Source: JBCBSZ01 sp039185015
Lineage (GTDB): Bacteria > Actinomycetota > Acidimicrobiia > Acidimicrobiales > Poriferisodalaceae
Assembly: GCA_039185015.1 (NCBI GenBank)
Contig: JBCDAU010000038.1
Span: 1 to 52,854, forward strand
Direction of reading: 5' to 3'
DNA: 52,854 bases
Shown here: one piece after another, positions 26,500 through 33,594 of the stretch
Layout: every line of letters begins with the position of its first letter
Numbering within the stretch: position 1 is the first letter of the stretch
The notes under the pieces: model-generated
Database searches by the model: none
The model's input: the letters and a program-made list of their open reading frames with translations, nothing else
Told to the model about the DNA's origin: nothing
Made by a program: the position numbers and the translations under genes

Positions 26500-28271
26500 C
26501 GGCGTCGACCTTCGAGTCGGCGGGCGCGATCGCGATCGTCCGCGAGGGCCTCCGGCAGAGCCCCCGCTTGCGTCGGGGTCTGGGGGTCACCTCGACCGCC
26601 GCGCTCGCCGCGGCGGTCGGACGCGTCTCGGTGCCGTTGCTGGTGCAGCAGATCATCGACCGCGGGATCCTGGCGGACGGCGGCTTCGACGGCGGTTTCG
26701 TCACCGTCGCCTGCGCCGCCGCCTTCCTCATCGTCGCGCTCACCTGGTTGGCGCACTCGACGACCCTCCGGCGACTCGTGACCGCGTCCGAGGCGGCGCT
26801 CACCGAGCTCCGGGTCCGGGCGTTCGCCCACGTGCACCGGCTCAGCGTCGCCGATCACGTCGAGCGGGCGACCGGGGCGATGGTCACGCGGGTCACGTCG
26901 GATGTGGACGCGCTCGCTCGCTTCTTCGAGTGGGGTGGGCTGGCGTGGATCCTCAACTCGGGGATCATCGTCCTGACCCTGACCGTCATGCTCGTGTACT
27001 CGTGGCAGCTCACCGTGACGGTGCTCGTCGTCTTCTCGGTGCTGCCGTTCCTGTTCCGAGCGATCCAGCGGCGTCAGCTCGACGCCCACGACCGTCTGCG
27101 GACCGATGTCGCCGACCAGGGGATCGCCTTCAGTGAGGAGCTCGGTGGGGTCGCCACGGTGCGGGCCCACGCGCTGAACGACCGCAGTCGGACCCGGTTG
27201 TTGGGTGCCGTTCGCGAGGTCGAGAGCTCGCGCGTGCGGGCGAACCGGTACATGGCGCTGAGCTTCCCGCTGTCCGAGCTCGTCGGCACGGCGGCGCTCG
27301 GTGCCGTGGTGTCGGTCGCCGCGTGGCGGGGCGAGTCGTGGGGCCTGCAGCTCGGCGAGGTCGTCGCCTTCCTCTTCCTCGTCAACCTGCTGCTCAACCC
27401 GATCGCCGAGCTGAGCGAGGTGCTCGACCAGACCCAGACCGCCATCGCCGGCTGGCGGAAGCTCCTCGTGCTGCTCGCCACACCGATCGAGATCGTCGAA
27501 CCCGACGATGGTCGCCCGCTGCCCGACGGTCCGCTCGCCGTGAGCTGCCTGGGGTTGGGCTTCCGGTACCGGACGGGCGAGCAGGTGCTCCATGACCTGG
27601 ACCTCGATCTCGGACCGGGTGCTGATGTCGCGGTCGTCGGCGAGACCGGTTCGGGGAAGAGCACGTTCGCCAAGCTGCTCGTGCGTCTGGCCGACCCGAC
27701 CGAGGGCGAGCTCCGGATCGGGGGCGAGCTCGTGTCCGAGGTGGCGCCGGCCGAACGCCGGCGGGCGGTGCGGATGGTGCCCCAGGACGGCTTCCTGTTC
27801 GCGACGACGGTGCGTGAGAACATCCGCTACGGACGGGACGGGTCGACCGATGCCGACGTCGAGGCGGCCGTCGACGGACTGGGACTGCGATGGTGGGTCG
27901 ACCGGCTGCCGGATGGCCTCGACACCGAGCTCGGCGAGCACGGCGGCCGGTTGTCGGTCGGGGAACGCCAGCTGGTCGCGCTCCTGCGGGCGCAGCTCGC
28001 CGATCCCGGTCTGCTGATCCTCGACGAGGCGACCAGCTCGGTCGACCCGGAGACCGAGCGGGCGATCGCCGCGGCCCTCGCCCAGCTCGCCGTCGGCCGC
28101 ACGACGATCTCGATCGCGCACCGGCTCGCCACCGCGGAGCAGGCCGACGTCGTGCTGGTGTTCGACCAGGGGCGGATCGTCGAGCGAGGCTCCCACGACG
28201 AGCTCGTGGCGGCCGGCGGGGTCTACGCCGACCTGCACCAGAGCTGGCTCGGCGCCGTCGGCGCGGAGTAG
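26496..28271 (+). CDS. Heterodimeric ABC exporter subunit with consensus catalytic Glu/His
   Basis: The protein has 591 residues and starts at an ATGA overlap with its partner. It has six transmembrane helices and an ATPase domain with GETGSGKST. Walker B LLILDEATSSVD keeps the catalytic Glu511 and the switch is AHR (His542), but its signature is LSVGERQ instead of LSGGQ. In the head-to-tail dimer its Walker motifs pair with the partner's intact LSGGQ, giving one active site. Its own altered signature pairs with the partner's Asp506/Gln536 site, giving one degenerate site. Confidence 0.92.
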   Translation: MTASTFESAGAIAIVREGLRQSPRLRRGLGVTSTAALAAAVGRVSVPLLVQQIIDRGILADGGFDGGFVTVACAAAFLIVALTWLAHSTTLRRLVTASEAALTELRVRAFAHVHRLSVADHVERATGAMVTRVTSDVDALARFFEWGGLAWILNSGIIVLTLTVMLVYSWQLTVTVLVVFSVLPFLFRAIQRRQLDAHDRLRTDVADQGIAFSEELGGVATVRAHALNDRSRTRLLGAVREVESSRVRANRYMALSFPLSELVGTAALGAVVSVAAWRGESWGLQLGEVVAFLFLVNLLLNPIAELSEVLDQTQTAIAGWRKLLVLLATPIEIVEPDDGRPLPDGPLAVSCLGLGFRYRTGEQVLHDLDLDLGPGADVAVVGETGSGKSTFAKLLVRLADPTEGELRIGGELVSEVAPAERRRAVRMVPQDGFLFATTVRENIRYGRDGSTDADVEAAVDGLGLRWWVDRLPDGLDTELGEHGGRLSVGERQLVALLRAQLADPGLLILDEATSSVDPETERAIAAALAQLAVGRTTISIAHRLATAEQADVVLVFDQGRIVERGSHDELVAAGGVYADLHQSWLGAVGAE

Positions 28272-28735
28272 CTCCAGGTCCCACGCCGTGAGTCCGAGGA
28301 GCTCGGCTCGCCTCCCCACCACGATGACCCTCCAACCGAGCCGCAGCGGGTGCCAGCCGCAGGGCACGGCAGAGGGCGAGCCACATGCGTCGCCGGAGGC
28401 GCGTTCGGAAGCGGAGCGAAGCGCTCACCATCGCCGGGCGACCGCCGTGCAGGGAACGTTCCGAGGGGGAGTGGTGTGATCTCCTGCTCGCTCCGACGGG
28501 CGGATCGTCAGGCGGTGACCCTGTTGATCGGCGTACCGAGGCGGTCGGCGACGGGCCGCGAGGGCCCGCCGCCGACCTGCGACAACCGTTCCCGCCTCGA
28601 CGCGGGCGACATCGGTGGGCGGGCCTGGTGGCTGTCGTTGGTGGAGTTGTCGGTTGGCCGTCGACGCGTCTTGAGCGCGAAACGGCGATGTCGTTCGGCT
28701 CCCTGTCGCGAGCGCCGGAATGGTTGACTGGACAG
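28272..28735. other. Non-coding interval with a strong hairpin
   Basis: This stretch of 464 bp lies between the exporter and the acyl-CoA dehydrogenase. The frame upstream of the ATG at 28736 is open but has no start with support, and the opposite strand offers only an antisense frame of the dehydrogenase. The clear structure is the hairpin at 28543-28577. No repeat of other window regions was recognised. Confidence 0.5.
28543..28577. terminator. 15-bp stem hairpin in long intergenic region
   Basis: Arms 28543-28557 and 28563-28577 pair at 14 of 15 positions (one A-C mismatch) around a 5-nt loop gcgag. It lies 271 nt after the exporter operon. It could terminate that transcript or cap a 3' UTR. 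Confidence 0.55.
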
Positions 28736-29842
28736 ATGGACTTCACCAGCGATCCCGACCTCGAGGCGCTCCGGGAGCGGGCCCGGTCCGTCGCCGCCGA
28801 CGGCGTCGCTCGCTTCGGCCGGTTCAACGACTCGTGGATCAACGGGTTCTCGAAGGAGTTCGCCAAGGTGATGGCGGACGAGGGCTTCATCGGCATGGGG
28901 TGGCCCGTCGAGCACGGAGGCCAGGACCGACCGCCGATCGAGCGGGTCGTCGTGGCCGAGGAGATGATCTCGGCCGGCGCGCCGATCGCTGCGATGTGGT
29001 TCGCCGACCGCCAGATGGGTCCGACGATGATCGCCTACGGCACGCCGGACCAGCAGCAGGAGTACCTGCCGGCCATGCTCGCCGGCGAGACCACCTGGTG
29101 CATCGGCATGAGCGAGCCGAACTCGGGTTCCGACCTCGCCTCGCTCACCACCAGCGCCGACCGGGTGGGCGACGAGTTCGTCATCAACGGCCAGAAGATC
29201 TGGACGAGCTTCGGTGATGTCGCCGACTTCGTCTACCTGATCTGCCGGACGAGCAGCGACGGCCCCCCACATGCCGGGATCTCCGAGATCGTGGTGCCGA
29301 TGGACAGCCCGGGCATCGAGGTCCGGCCCATCACCGACATGGTGACGCATCGCCACTTCTGCGAGGTGTGGTTCACCGACGTCCGTGTGCCCGTCGCCAA
29401 CCTCGTCGGGGTCGAGGGCAACGCGTTCAAGCAGACGATGCGCCAGCTCGAGCACGAGCGGGGCGGCATCGATCGCCTGGTCTCGAATCGAGCCCTGTAC
29501 GACCTGGCGCTCGAGCACGCCGACCTCGACGACGCCCGCGTCCGCCAGGAGGTGGCCCAACTCGAGACCGGCTACCGGGTCGGCAGGATGCTCGTCTACC
29601 GAGAGGTGCTGCAGCAGGCGCCGAAGGGCTTCTCGGCGGCCACGAAGGGCTTCTGCACCGAGCACCAGCAGCGGGTCGCCGACTTCGTCGCCCGGACGCT
29701 CGGGCCCCGTGCCGCGCTCGCCGACGACATCGGCTACGGGGTCGCCTATGCGCCGGCGTACACGATCATGGGCGGCACCTCCAACGTGATGCGCAACATC
29801 CTTGGCGAGCGCGTGCTCGGGCTGCCCCGCGAGCCGAGGTAG
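28736..29842 (+). CDS. Acyl-CoA dehydrogenase
   Basis: The protein has 368 residues from ATG 28736; the frame is open further upstream but MDFTSDPDLEALRERARSV is the normal N-terminus. It oxidises acyl-CoA at the alpha-beta bond with FAD. Motifs are CIGMSEPNSGSDLASL (FAD and substrate binding), INGQKIWTSFGDVAD, ERGGIDRL and the C-terminal IMGGTSNVMRNILGERVLGLPR. The sequence style is like the FadE26-29 type proteins that act on sterol side chains or short branched acids in actinobacteria (inference). It is alone, with no second subunit or thiolase adjacent. Confidence 0.9.
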   Translation: MDFTSDPDLEALRERARSVAADGVARFGRFNDSWINGFSKEFAKVMADEGFIGMGWPVEHGGQDRPPIERVVVAEEMISAGAPIAAMWFADRQMGPTMIAYGTPDQQQEYLPAMLAGETTWCIGMSEPNSGSDLASLTTSADRVGDEFVINGQKIWTSFGDVADFVYLICRTSSDGPPHAGISEIVVPMDSPGIEVRPITDMVTHRHFCEVWFTDVRVPVANLVGVEGNAFKQTMRQLEHERGGIDRLVSNRALYDLALEHADLDDARVRQEVAQLETGYRVGRMLVYREVLQQAPKGFSAATKGFCTEHQQRVADFVARTLGPRAALADDIGYGVAYAPAYTIMGGTSNVMRNILGERVLGLPREPR

Positions 29843-29885
29843 CGCCCGCCTCCGGTCGGCCTGGGTCAGGTGCGGTCAGGTTGGG

Positions 29886-29891
29886 TACGGT
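29886..29891 (+). promoter_or_regulatory. -10 box (TACGGT) of mdh with leader
   Basis: TACGGT lies 31 nt before the GTG at 29923; the leader holds GAGGAG 8 nt before the start. Unlike the neighbouring leaderless genes, mdh has a conventional Shine-Dalgarno leader. Confidence 0.4.
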
Positions 29892-29922
29892 TCCCGTCGT
29901 CCCCTGAACGAGGAGCGTCGAC

Positions 29923-30912
29923 GTGACCGAACCCGTCCGCGTGGCCGTCACCGGAGCTGCCGGCCAGATCGGCTACAGCCTGCTGTTCCGCATCGCCTCC
30001 GGTGCCATGCTCGGCCCGGAGCAGCCGGTGATCCTGCAGATGCTGGAGATCCCCCCGGCGCTCGACGCCCTACGCGGCGTCGGGATGGAGCTCGACGACT
30101 GCGCCTTCCCGCTGCTCGCCGGGACGGTGCAGACCTCTGACCCGAACGAGGCCTTCGAGGGCGCCGACTACGCGCTCCTCGTCGGCTCCCGTCCCCGGAC
30201 CAAGGGCATGGAGCGGGCCGACCTGCTCGAGGCCAACGGCGCGATCTTCACCGTTCAGGGCAAGGCGCTCTCGGACACCGCAGCCAGCGGCGTGAAGGTC
30301 CTCGTGGTCGGCAACCCGGCGAACACCAACGCGCTGATCGCCATGCGCAACGCCCCGAACCTTCCCGCCGAGCAGTTCACGGCGATGACTCGCCTCGACC
30401 ACAACCGAGCCCTCGCCCAGCTGTCGGCGAAGGCTGGGGTCACCGTCAACGACATCTCGAAGATGACGATCTGGGGCAACCACTCGGCGACCCAGTACCC
30501 GGACATCTTCCACGCCGAGATCGACGGACGCTCGGCCGCAGCGGTCGTCGATGACCAGGCCTGGCTCGAGAACGACTTCATCCCGACGGTGCAGAAGCGG
30601 GGTGCGGCGATCATCGAGGCCCGCGGCGCCTCCTCGGCCGCCTCCGCGGCGTCTGCGGCGATCGACCACATGCGCGACTGGGCGCTCGGGACGCCGGACG
30701 GCACCTGGGTGTCGATGGCGGTCCCGTCGGACGGCTCGTACGGCACACCGGAGGGCATCATCAGCTCGTTCCCGTGCACCTGCTCGAACGGCGAGTGGTC
30801 GATCGTGCAGGGGCTCGACATCGACGAGTTCTCGCAGGGCCGGATGGACACCACGTGGGCCGAGCTCGTCGACGAGCAGAACACCGTCGGAGGTATGGGC
30901 CTCCTCGGCTGA
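29923..30912 (+). CDS. mdh: Malate dehydrogenase
   Basis: The protein has 329 residues, with GTG start after GAGGAGC. It converts malate and NAD to oxaloacetate in the TCA cycle. VTGAAGQIGYSLLFRIASG is the NAD-binding loop. VGSRPRTKGMERADLL holds the substrate arginines of the mobile loop, VVGNPANTNALI is the next motif, and TRLDHNRA and GNHSATQYPD carry the catalytic Asp-His pair. It belongs to the cytosolic-type MDH found in actinobacteria. A symmetrical hairpin follows 11 bp after the stop. Confidence 0.96.
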   Translation: MTEPVRVAVTGAAGQIGYSLLFRIASGAMLGPEQPVILQMLEIPPALDALRGVGMELDDCAFPLLAGTVQTSDPNEAFEGADYALLVGSRPRTKGMERADLLEANGAIFTVQGKALSDTAASGVKVLVVGNPANTNALIAMRNAPNLPAEQFTAMTRLDHNRALAQLSAKAGVTVNDISKMTIWGNHSATQYPDIFHAEIDGRSAAAVVDDQAWLENDFIPTVQKRGAAIIEARGASSAASAASAAIDHMRDWALGTPDGTWVSMAVPSDGSYGTPEGIISSFPCTCSNGEWSIVQGLDIDEFSQGRMDTTWAELVDEQNTVGGMGLLG

Positions 30913-30923
30913 GCCGCATGGCG

Positions 30924-30948
30924 CGACCGGAGCGTGGGGCTCCGGTCG
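30924..30948. terminator. Bidirectional hairpin between mdh and Fpg-like gene
   Basis: A perfect 9-bp stem (30924-30932 and 30940-30948) with a 7-nt loop sits between two converging stop codons and can serve both transcripts. Confidence 0.65.
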
Positions 30949-30953
30949 TCGGC

Positions 30954-31790
30954 TCACTTGAGGAACTTGCTCGTCGTGTTGTCCGCGAGCACCTTGCCGC
31001 CGGTCTGGAGCTCCGGGCAGTAGGCGATCGTGTAGCCGCTGTAGGTCACGGACCTGACCGTGTCGTCGCAGTCGCGGCACGGCTCGCCGATTCGGTGGTG
31101 GACGGCGCCGGGCCGATCGGCCGAGGCGCTCATGTCGTCGAGGCCCCGCTCGAACTCCATGCCCTCGTCGATGGTCGCCCGCATCGCGGCGACGAGTGTC
31201 GCGGCCGCTGCGGCGTCGAGTTTGCGGGTCATGGCGAACGGGGAGAGCCGGGCTTCGTAACAGACCTCGTTGGCGAGGCGCCGCCCGATGCCGGCCAGGT
31301 TGCGTTGGTCCCGCAGCCAGCCGTGCAGCCGTTTGTTCTCCGCGTGGAGGAGCGTCAGCAGCTCGTCCTCGGTGACCTGATCCGCTTCGGGTCCGAGGCC
31401 GGTCACCGGGGCCTGCTGCTCGACGTCACCGGTCACGATCCAGACGCCGGCCCGGTGCTCCTTGCCCGCCTCGGACAGGAGGAGCGCCCGACCGTCCTCG
31501 AACGAGAACCGCACCAGTCCACCACGCGGCTTCTTCGACTGCTTCGGATCGTCCCGCAGCCGCCCGCCTTGCATGAGGTGCACGACGGCAGTGAGGTCGT
31601 CGAAGCGGAGCAGGAGGTACTTGCCTCGCTGGTCGACCCGGTCGAGCGTGCGGCCGTGCAGCGCGTCGGGTCGCGGATCGAAGGTCTTGAGCGCCGTGAA
31701 ACTCAGCGCGTCGAGCCGGCGGAGTGACGCGCCACCGAACCACTCCGTGAGCCGCTCGGCGTGAGCGCGGACCTCGGGCAGCTCGGGCAC
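30954..31790 (-). CDS. Fpg/Nei-family DNA glycosylase with incomplete zinc finger
   Basis: The protein has 278 residues from GTG 31790 (MPELPEV). These enzymes cut out oxidised bases using Pro2 as nucleophile. Pro2, Glu3, Glu6 and Lys57 (RGKYLLL) are all present. The helix-two-turn-helix reads NLAGIGRRLANEVCYEARLSP. The C-terminal zinc finger has CRDC and YCP, but the fourth cysteine is Leu (CPELQ instead of CPxCQ); the arginine that normally enters DNA from this hairpin is also not evident in VTYSGYTIAYC. The tail TGGKVLADNTTSKFLK is otherwise family-like. Glycosylase function is plausible but may be altered. The SCP2-type gene ends 13 bp upstream. Confidence 0.87.
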   Translation of the reverse strand: MPELPEVRAHAERLTEWFGGASLRRLDALSFTALKTFDPRPDALHGRTLDRVDQRGKYLLLRFDDLTAVVHLMQGGRLRDDPKQSKKPRGGLVRFSFEDGRALLLSEAGKEHRAGVWIVTGDVEQQAPVTGLGPEADQVTEDELLTLLHAENKRLHGWLRDQRNLAGIGRRLANEVCYEARLSPFAMTRKLDAAAAATLVAAMRATIDEGMEFERGLDDMSASADRPGAVHHRIGEPCRDCDDTVRSVTYSGYTIAYCPELQTGGKVLADNTTSKFLK

Positions 31791-31803
31791 GACGTCCGGT
31801 GCC

Positions 31804-32211
31804 TCAGCGCCGCTCGCGCTCGGGGTACGTGGTCTCTTCGCGCACCTGGCCGAAGACCGTGTCGAGCGCGCCGAGCACCGCCGCCCGGTCCTGGAGCGCC
31901 GTCGGGTCGCCGGTGAGCACCACCCGACCGTCGCGGAGGGCATCGAGCGCGCCGAGCTCTCCGGTCGCCACCCCCACGGCGGTCCGGTAGTCCTGCGTGA
32001 AGGTCACGTCGGGCTCGGTGACGTCACCGGCCTGCACGTACACGTCGCCGTCATCGAACGTGACGTAGTAGCGGACGTCGCCGTGCGGGGTGTCGGTCAC
32101 GACCTGTTGGAGGGTCAGCTCGACGCCATGGCTGGCGGCGCTCAGGGCCTCGTCGACAGTGGCCAGCTCGCGGACCCGGTCGAGCCACTCGGTGGACAGG
32201 TAGGTCACCAC
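31804..32211 (-). CDS. SCP2 sterol-carrier-like domain protein
   Basis: The protein has about 135 residues from GTG 32211 (GTG 32208 is equivalent). The start is chosen because minus-strand TAGGCT lies 8 nt upstream. STEWLDRVRELATV followed by beta strands RYYVTFDDGDVYVQAG, a TFTQDYRTAVGVATGE strand-helix and LRDGRVVLTGDPTALQ is the SCP2 fold, which binds sterols, acyl-CoA or other lipids in a hydrophobic groove. It is transcribed together with the Fpg-like gene, an odd pairing. Its promoter overlaps that of the divergent unknown gene. Confidence 0.75.
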   Translation of the reverse strand: MVTYLSTEWLDRVRELATVDEALSAASHGVELTLQQVVTDTPHGDVRYYVTFDDGDVYVQAGDVTEPDVTFTQDYRTAVGVATGELGALDALRDGRVVLTGDPTALQDRAAVLGALDTVFGQVREETTYPERERR

Positions 32212-32219
32212 GGCCGTCG

Positions 32220-32229
32220 AGCCTACGCT
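32220..32229. promoter_or_regulatory. Overlapping divergent -10 boxes sharing one TA step
   Basis: In agcctacgct, minus-strand TAGGCT (32225-32220) precedes the SCP2 start by 8 nt. Plus-strand TACGCT (32224-32229) precedes the unknown gene by 3 nt to ATG or 6 nt to GTG 32236. Both use the TA at 32224-32225. Only one polymerase could open this DNA at a time. Confidence 0.55.
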
Positions 32230-32232
32230 GCG

Positions 32233-33024
32233 ATGGTGACGGTCGGTGTGGTGCCCGCGACGTGGGAGCGGCTCTCCGACCTCGACGGCGAGCGGTCGAG
32301 CTGGTGGTTCGCGGCGTGGGACACCGAGGCCGTCGGCTGCTGGATCCAGGTCACGGCGCACCGACCCTCGGGGCGCACCTGGTACGTGGCGACGTGGGTC
32401 GAGGCGGGCGGATCACCGGTGATCGTCGCCGACGACGAGATGCCGTGGCCTCGTCCCGAGCGCTACCTCGAGATCCGGGGCCGTGGGCTGTGGGCGCACC
32501 ACGTCTGTGAGGAGCCGTTGCAGCGGTGGAGCGTGGGGCTCGAGGCGGTCGCCGTCGCCCACGACGACCCGGCGCAGGGCCTCGACGACGGCTGGGGTGA
32601 CCCCGACGGCCTCGCCGGCGACCTCGAGTGGGAGGGCATCGGCCCGGTGACCACCCGTGGAGCCGGCTACGACCAGCCGTGCCGGGTGGACGGCGTCTAC
32701 GAGCGGGTCGGCCGCGAGCTGCGCCTCGACGACGCCTCCGGCCACCGGGGCCGTTTCACCGGCGACGACGAGCCATCGCTCGTCCTGGTCGGTCGACTCG
32801 AGGGCCGACCGGTCGCCGCTGTCGGCGAGGCCCGATGGTCGCCGGTCGAGCTGCCCCGCCATGCCTCCGCCGACGTCGATGGCGCCACCGTGTCCGCAGC
32901 GCCGACCGCCCACGTCGCCTGGCGATGGCCGGACGGGGCGACCTATGCCGTCGCCTCCGTCGAGCTCACCTCCGCCGACGGACGCACCGGATCCGGACTC
33001 GTCCGGTGGCGTGGCGTGGCCTAG
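32233..33024 (+). CDS. Uncharacterised protein with lipocalin-like/DUF7064-like beta domains
   Basis: The protein has 263 residues from ATG 32233, or 262 from GTG 32236, which is 6 nt from the -10 box as in neighbouring genes. It is beta-rich with many Trp residues. The segment QRWSVGLEAVAVAHDDP followed by GDLEWEGIGP resembles proteins found near steroid and terpenoid degradation genes in actinobacteria, often labelled DUF7064/7065 or AttH-like (memory-based, weak). No signal peptide and no catalytic motif are visible. Its stop codon overlaps that of the next, convergent gene in the palindrome CTAG (33021-33024). Confidence 0.65.
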   Translation: MVTVGVVPATWERLSDLDGERSSWWFAAWDTEAVGCWIQVTAHRPSGRTWYVATWVEAGGSPVIVADDEMPWPRPERYLEIRGRGLWAHHVCEEPLQRWSVGLEAVAVAHDDPAQGLDDGWGDPDGLAGDLEWEGIGPVTTRGAGYDQPCRVDGVYERVGRELRLDDASGHRGRFTGDDEPSLVLVGRLEGRPVAAVGEARWSPVELPRHASADVDGATVSAAPTAHVAWRWPDGATYAVASVELTSADGRTGSGLVRWRGVA

Positions 33025-33470
33025 TCGTCCTCGTCACCGCCGAGGAGGTCGAGCAGCGACGAGGTCTGGTCGGCCGAGCTGTCGAACAGGAACGGTGGGA
33101 GCTGCGCGCCACCGCCGAAGCCGCCGGGACCGAACGGTGAGCCGGCGGGGTCCGCCAGGCCGACGTCGGAGGCGAGGGCCGACAGGACCTCGCGCGGTGA
33201 AGCGCCGGCGTCGAGACCGGCGGTGACGAGGTCGCGCAGGCTGGCGTCCTCGCCGAACTGGTCCGAGAGCGACTCGACGTCGGTGCCGAGCACCTCGGCG
33301 ACCGAGCTGAGCTGATCGAGCTCGACGCCGCGCTCCGCCAGTGGCTGGTCGGGGTCCGGGCGGTGCCGCTGCAGCGCCTCGAGCATCCCGGAAGGGCCGG
33401 GGCCAGACGAGCGGTGCGTGCCGAGCCCGATCGATGTCGCGCCGAGGCCGTTGAGACCGGTGAGTTCCAT
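33021..33470 (-). CDS. Uncharacterised Gly/Asp-rich protein
   Basis: The protein has 149 residues from ATG 33470, with AGGAG 7 nt upstream. The N-terminus MELTGLNGLGATSIGLGTH is Gly-rich. A helical middle part (VAEVLGTDVESLSDQFGEDA and SLRDLVTAGLDAGASPREVL) holds two similar helix-turn units. A Gly/Pro-rich linker leads to an acidic end with LLDLLGGDEDD. No signal peptide or cysteines are seen. I recognise no family. The stop TAG shares four bases with the opposite gene's stop. The DUF389 gene diverges upstream. Confidence 0.65.
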   Translation of the reverse strand: MELTGLNGLGATSIGLGTHRSSGPGPSGMLEALQRHRPDPDQPLAERGVELDQLSSVAEVLGTDVESLSDQFGEDASLRDLVTAGLDAGASPREVLSALASDVGLADPAGSPFGPGGFGGGAQLPPFLFDSSADQTSSLLDLLGGDEDD

Positions 33471-33582
33471 GTCGTCACTCCTGTTCGTGTGGCGTTCCGG
33501 TCGGCGGCTGGCGAGATCGAGCGAGGCCCCGGACCTGAGCGGTTGCTGAGCCGTTCCTGAGGTGGCGGCCCGGCTCCTCTGG

Positions 33583-33588
33583 CAGGCT
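33583..33588 (+). promoter_or_regulatory. -10-like box (CAGGCT) of DUF389 gene
   Basis: CAGGCT departs from TAnnnT only in the first base and ends 6 nt before GTG 33595. Confidence 0.3.
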
Positions 33589-33594
33589 GACGCC

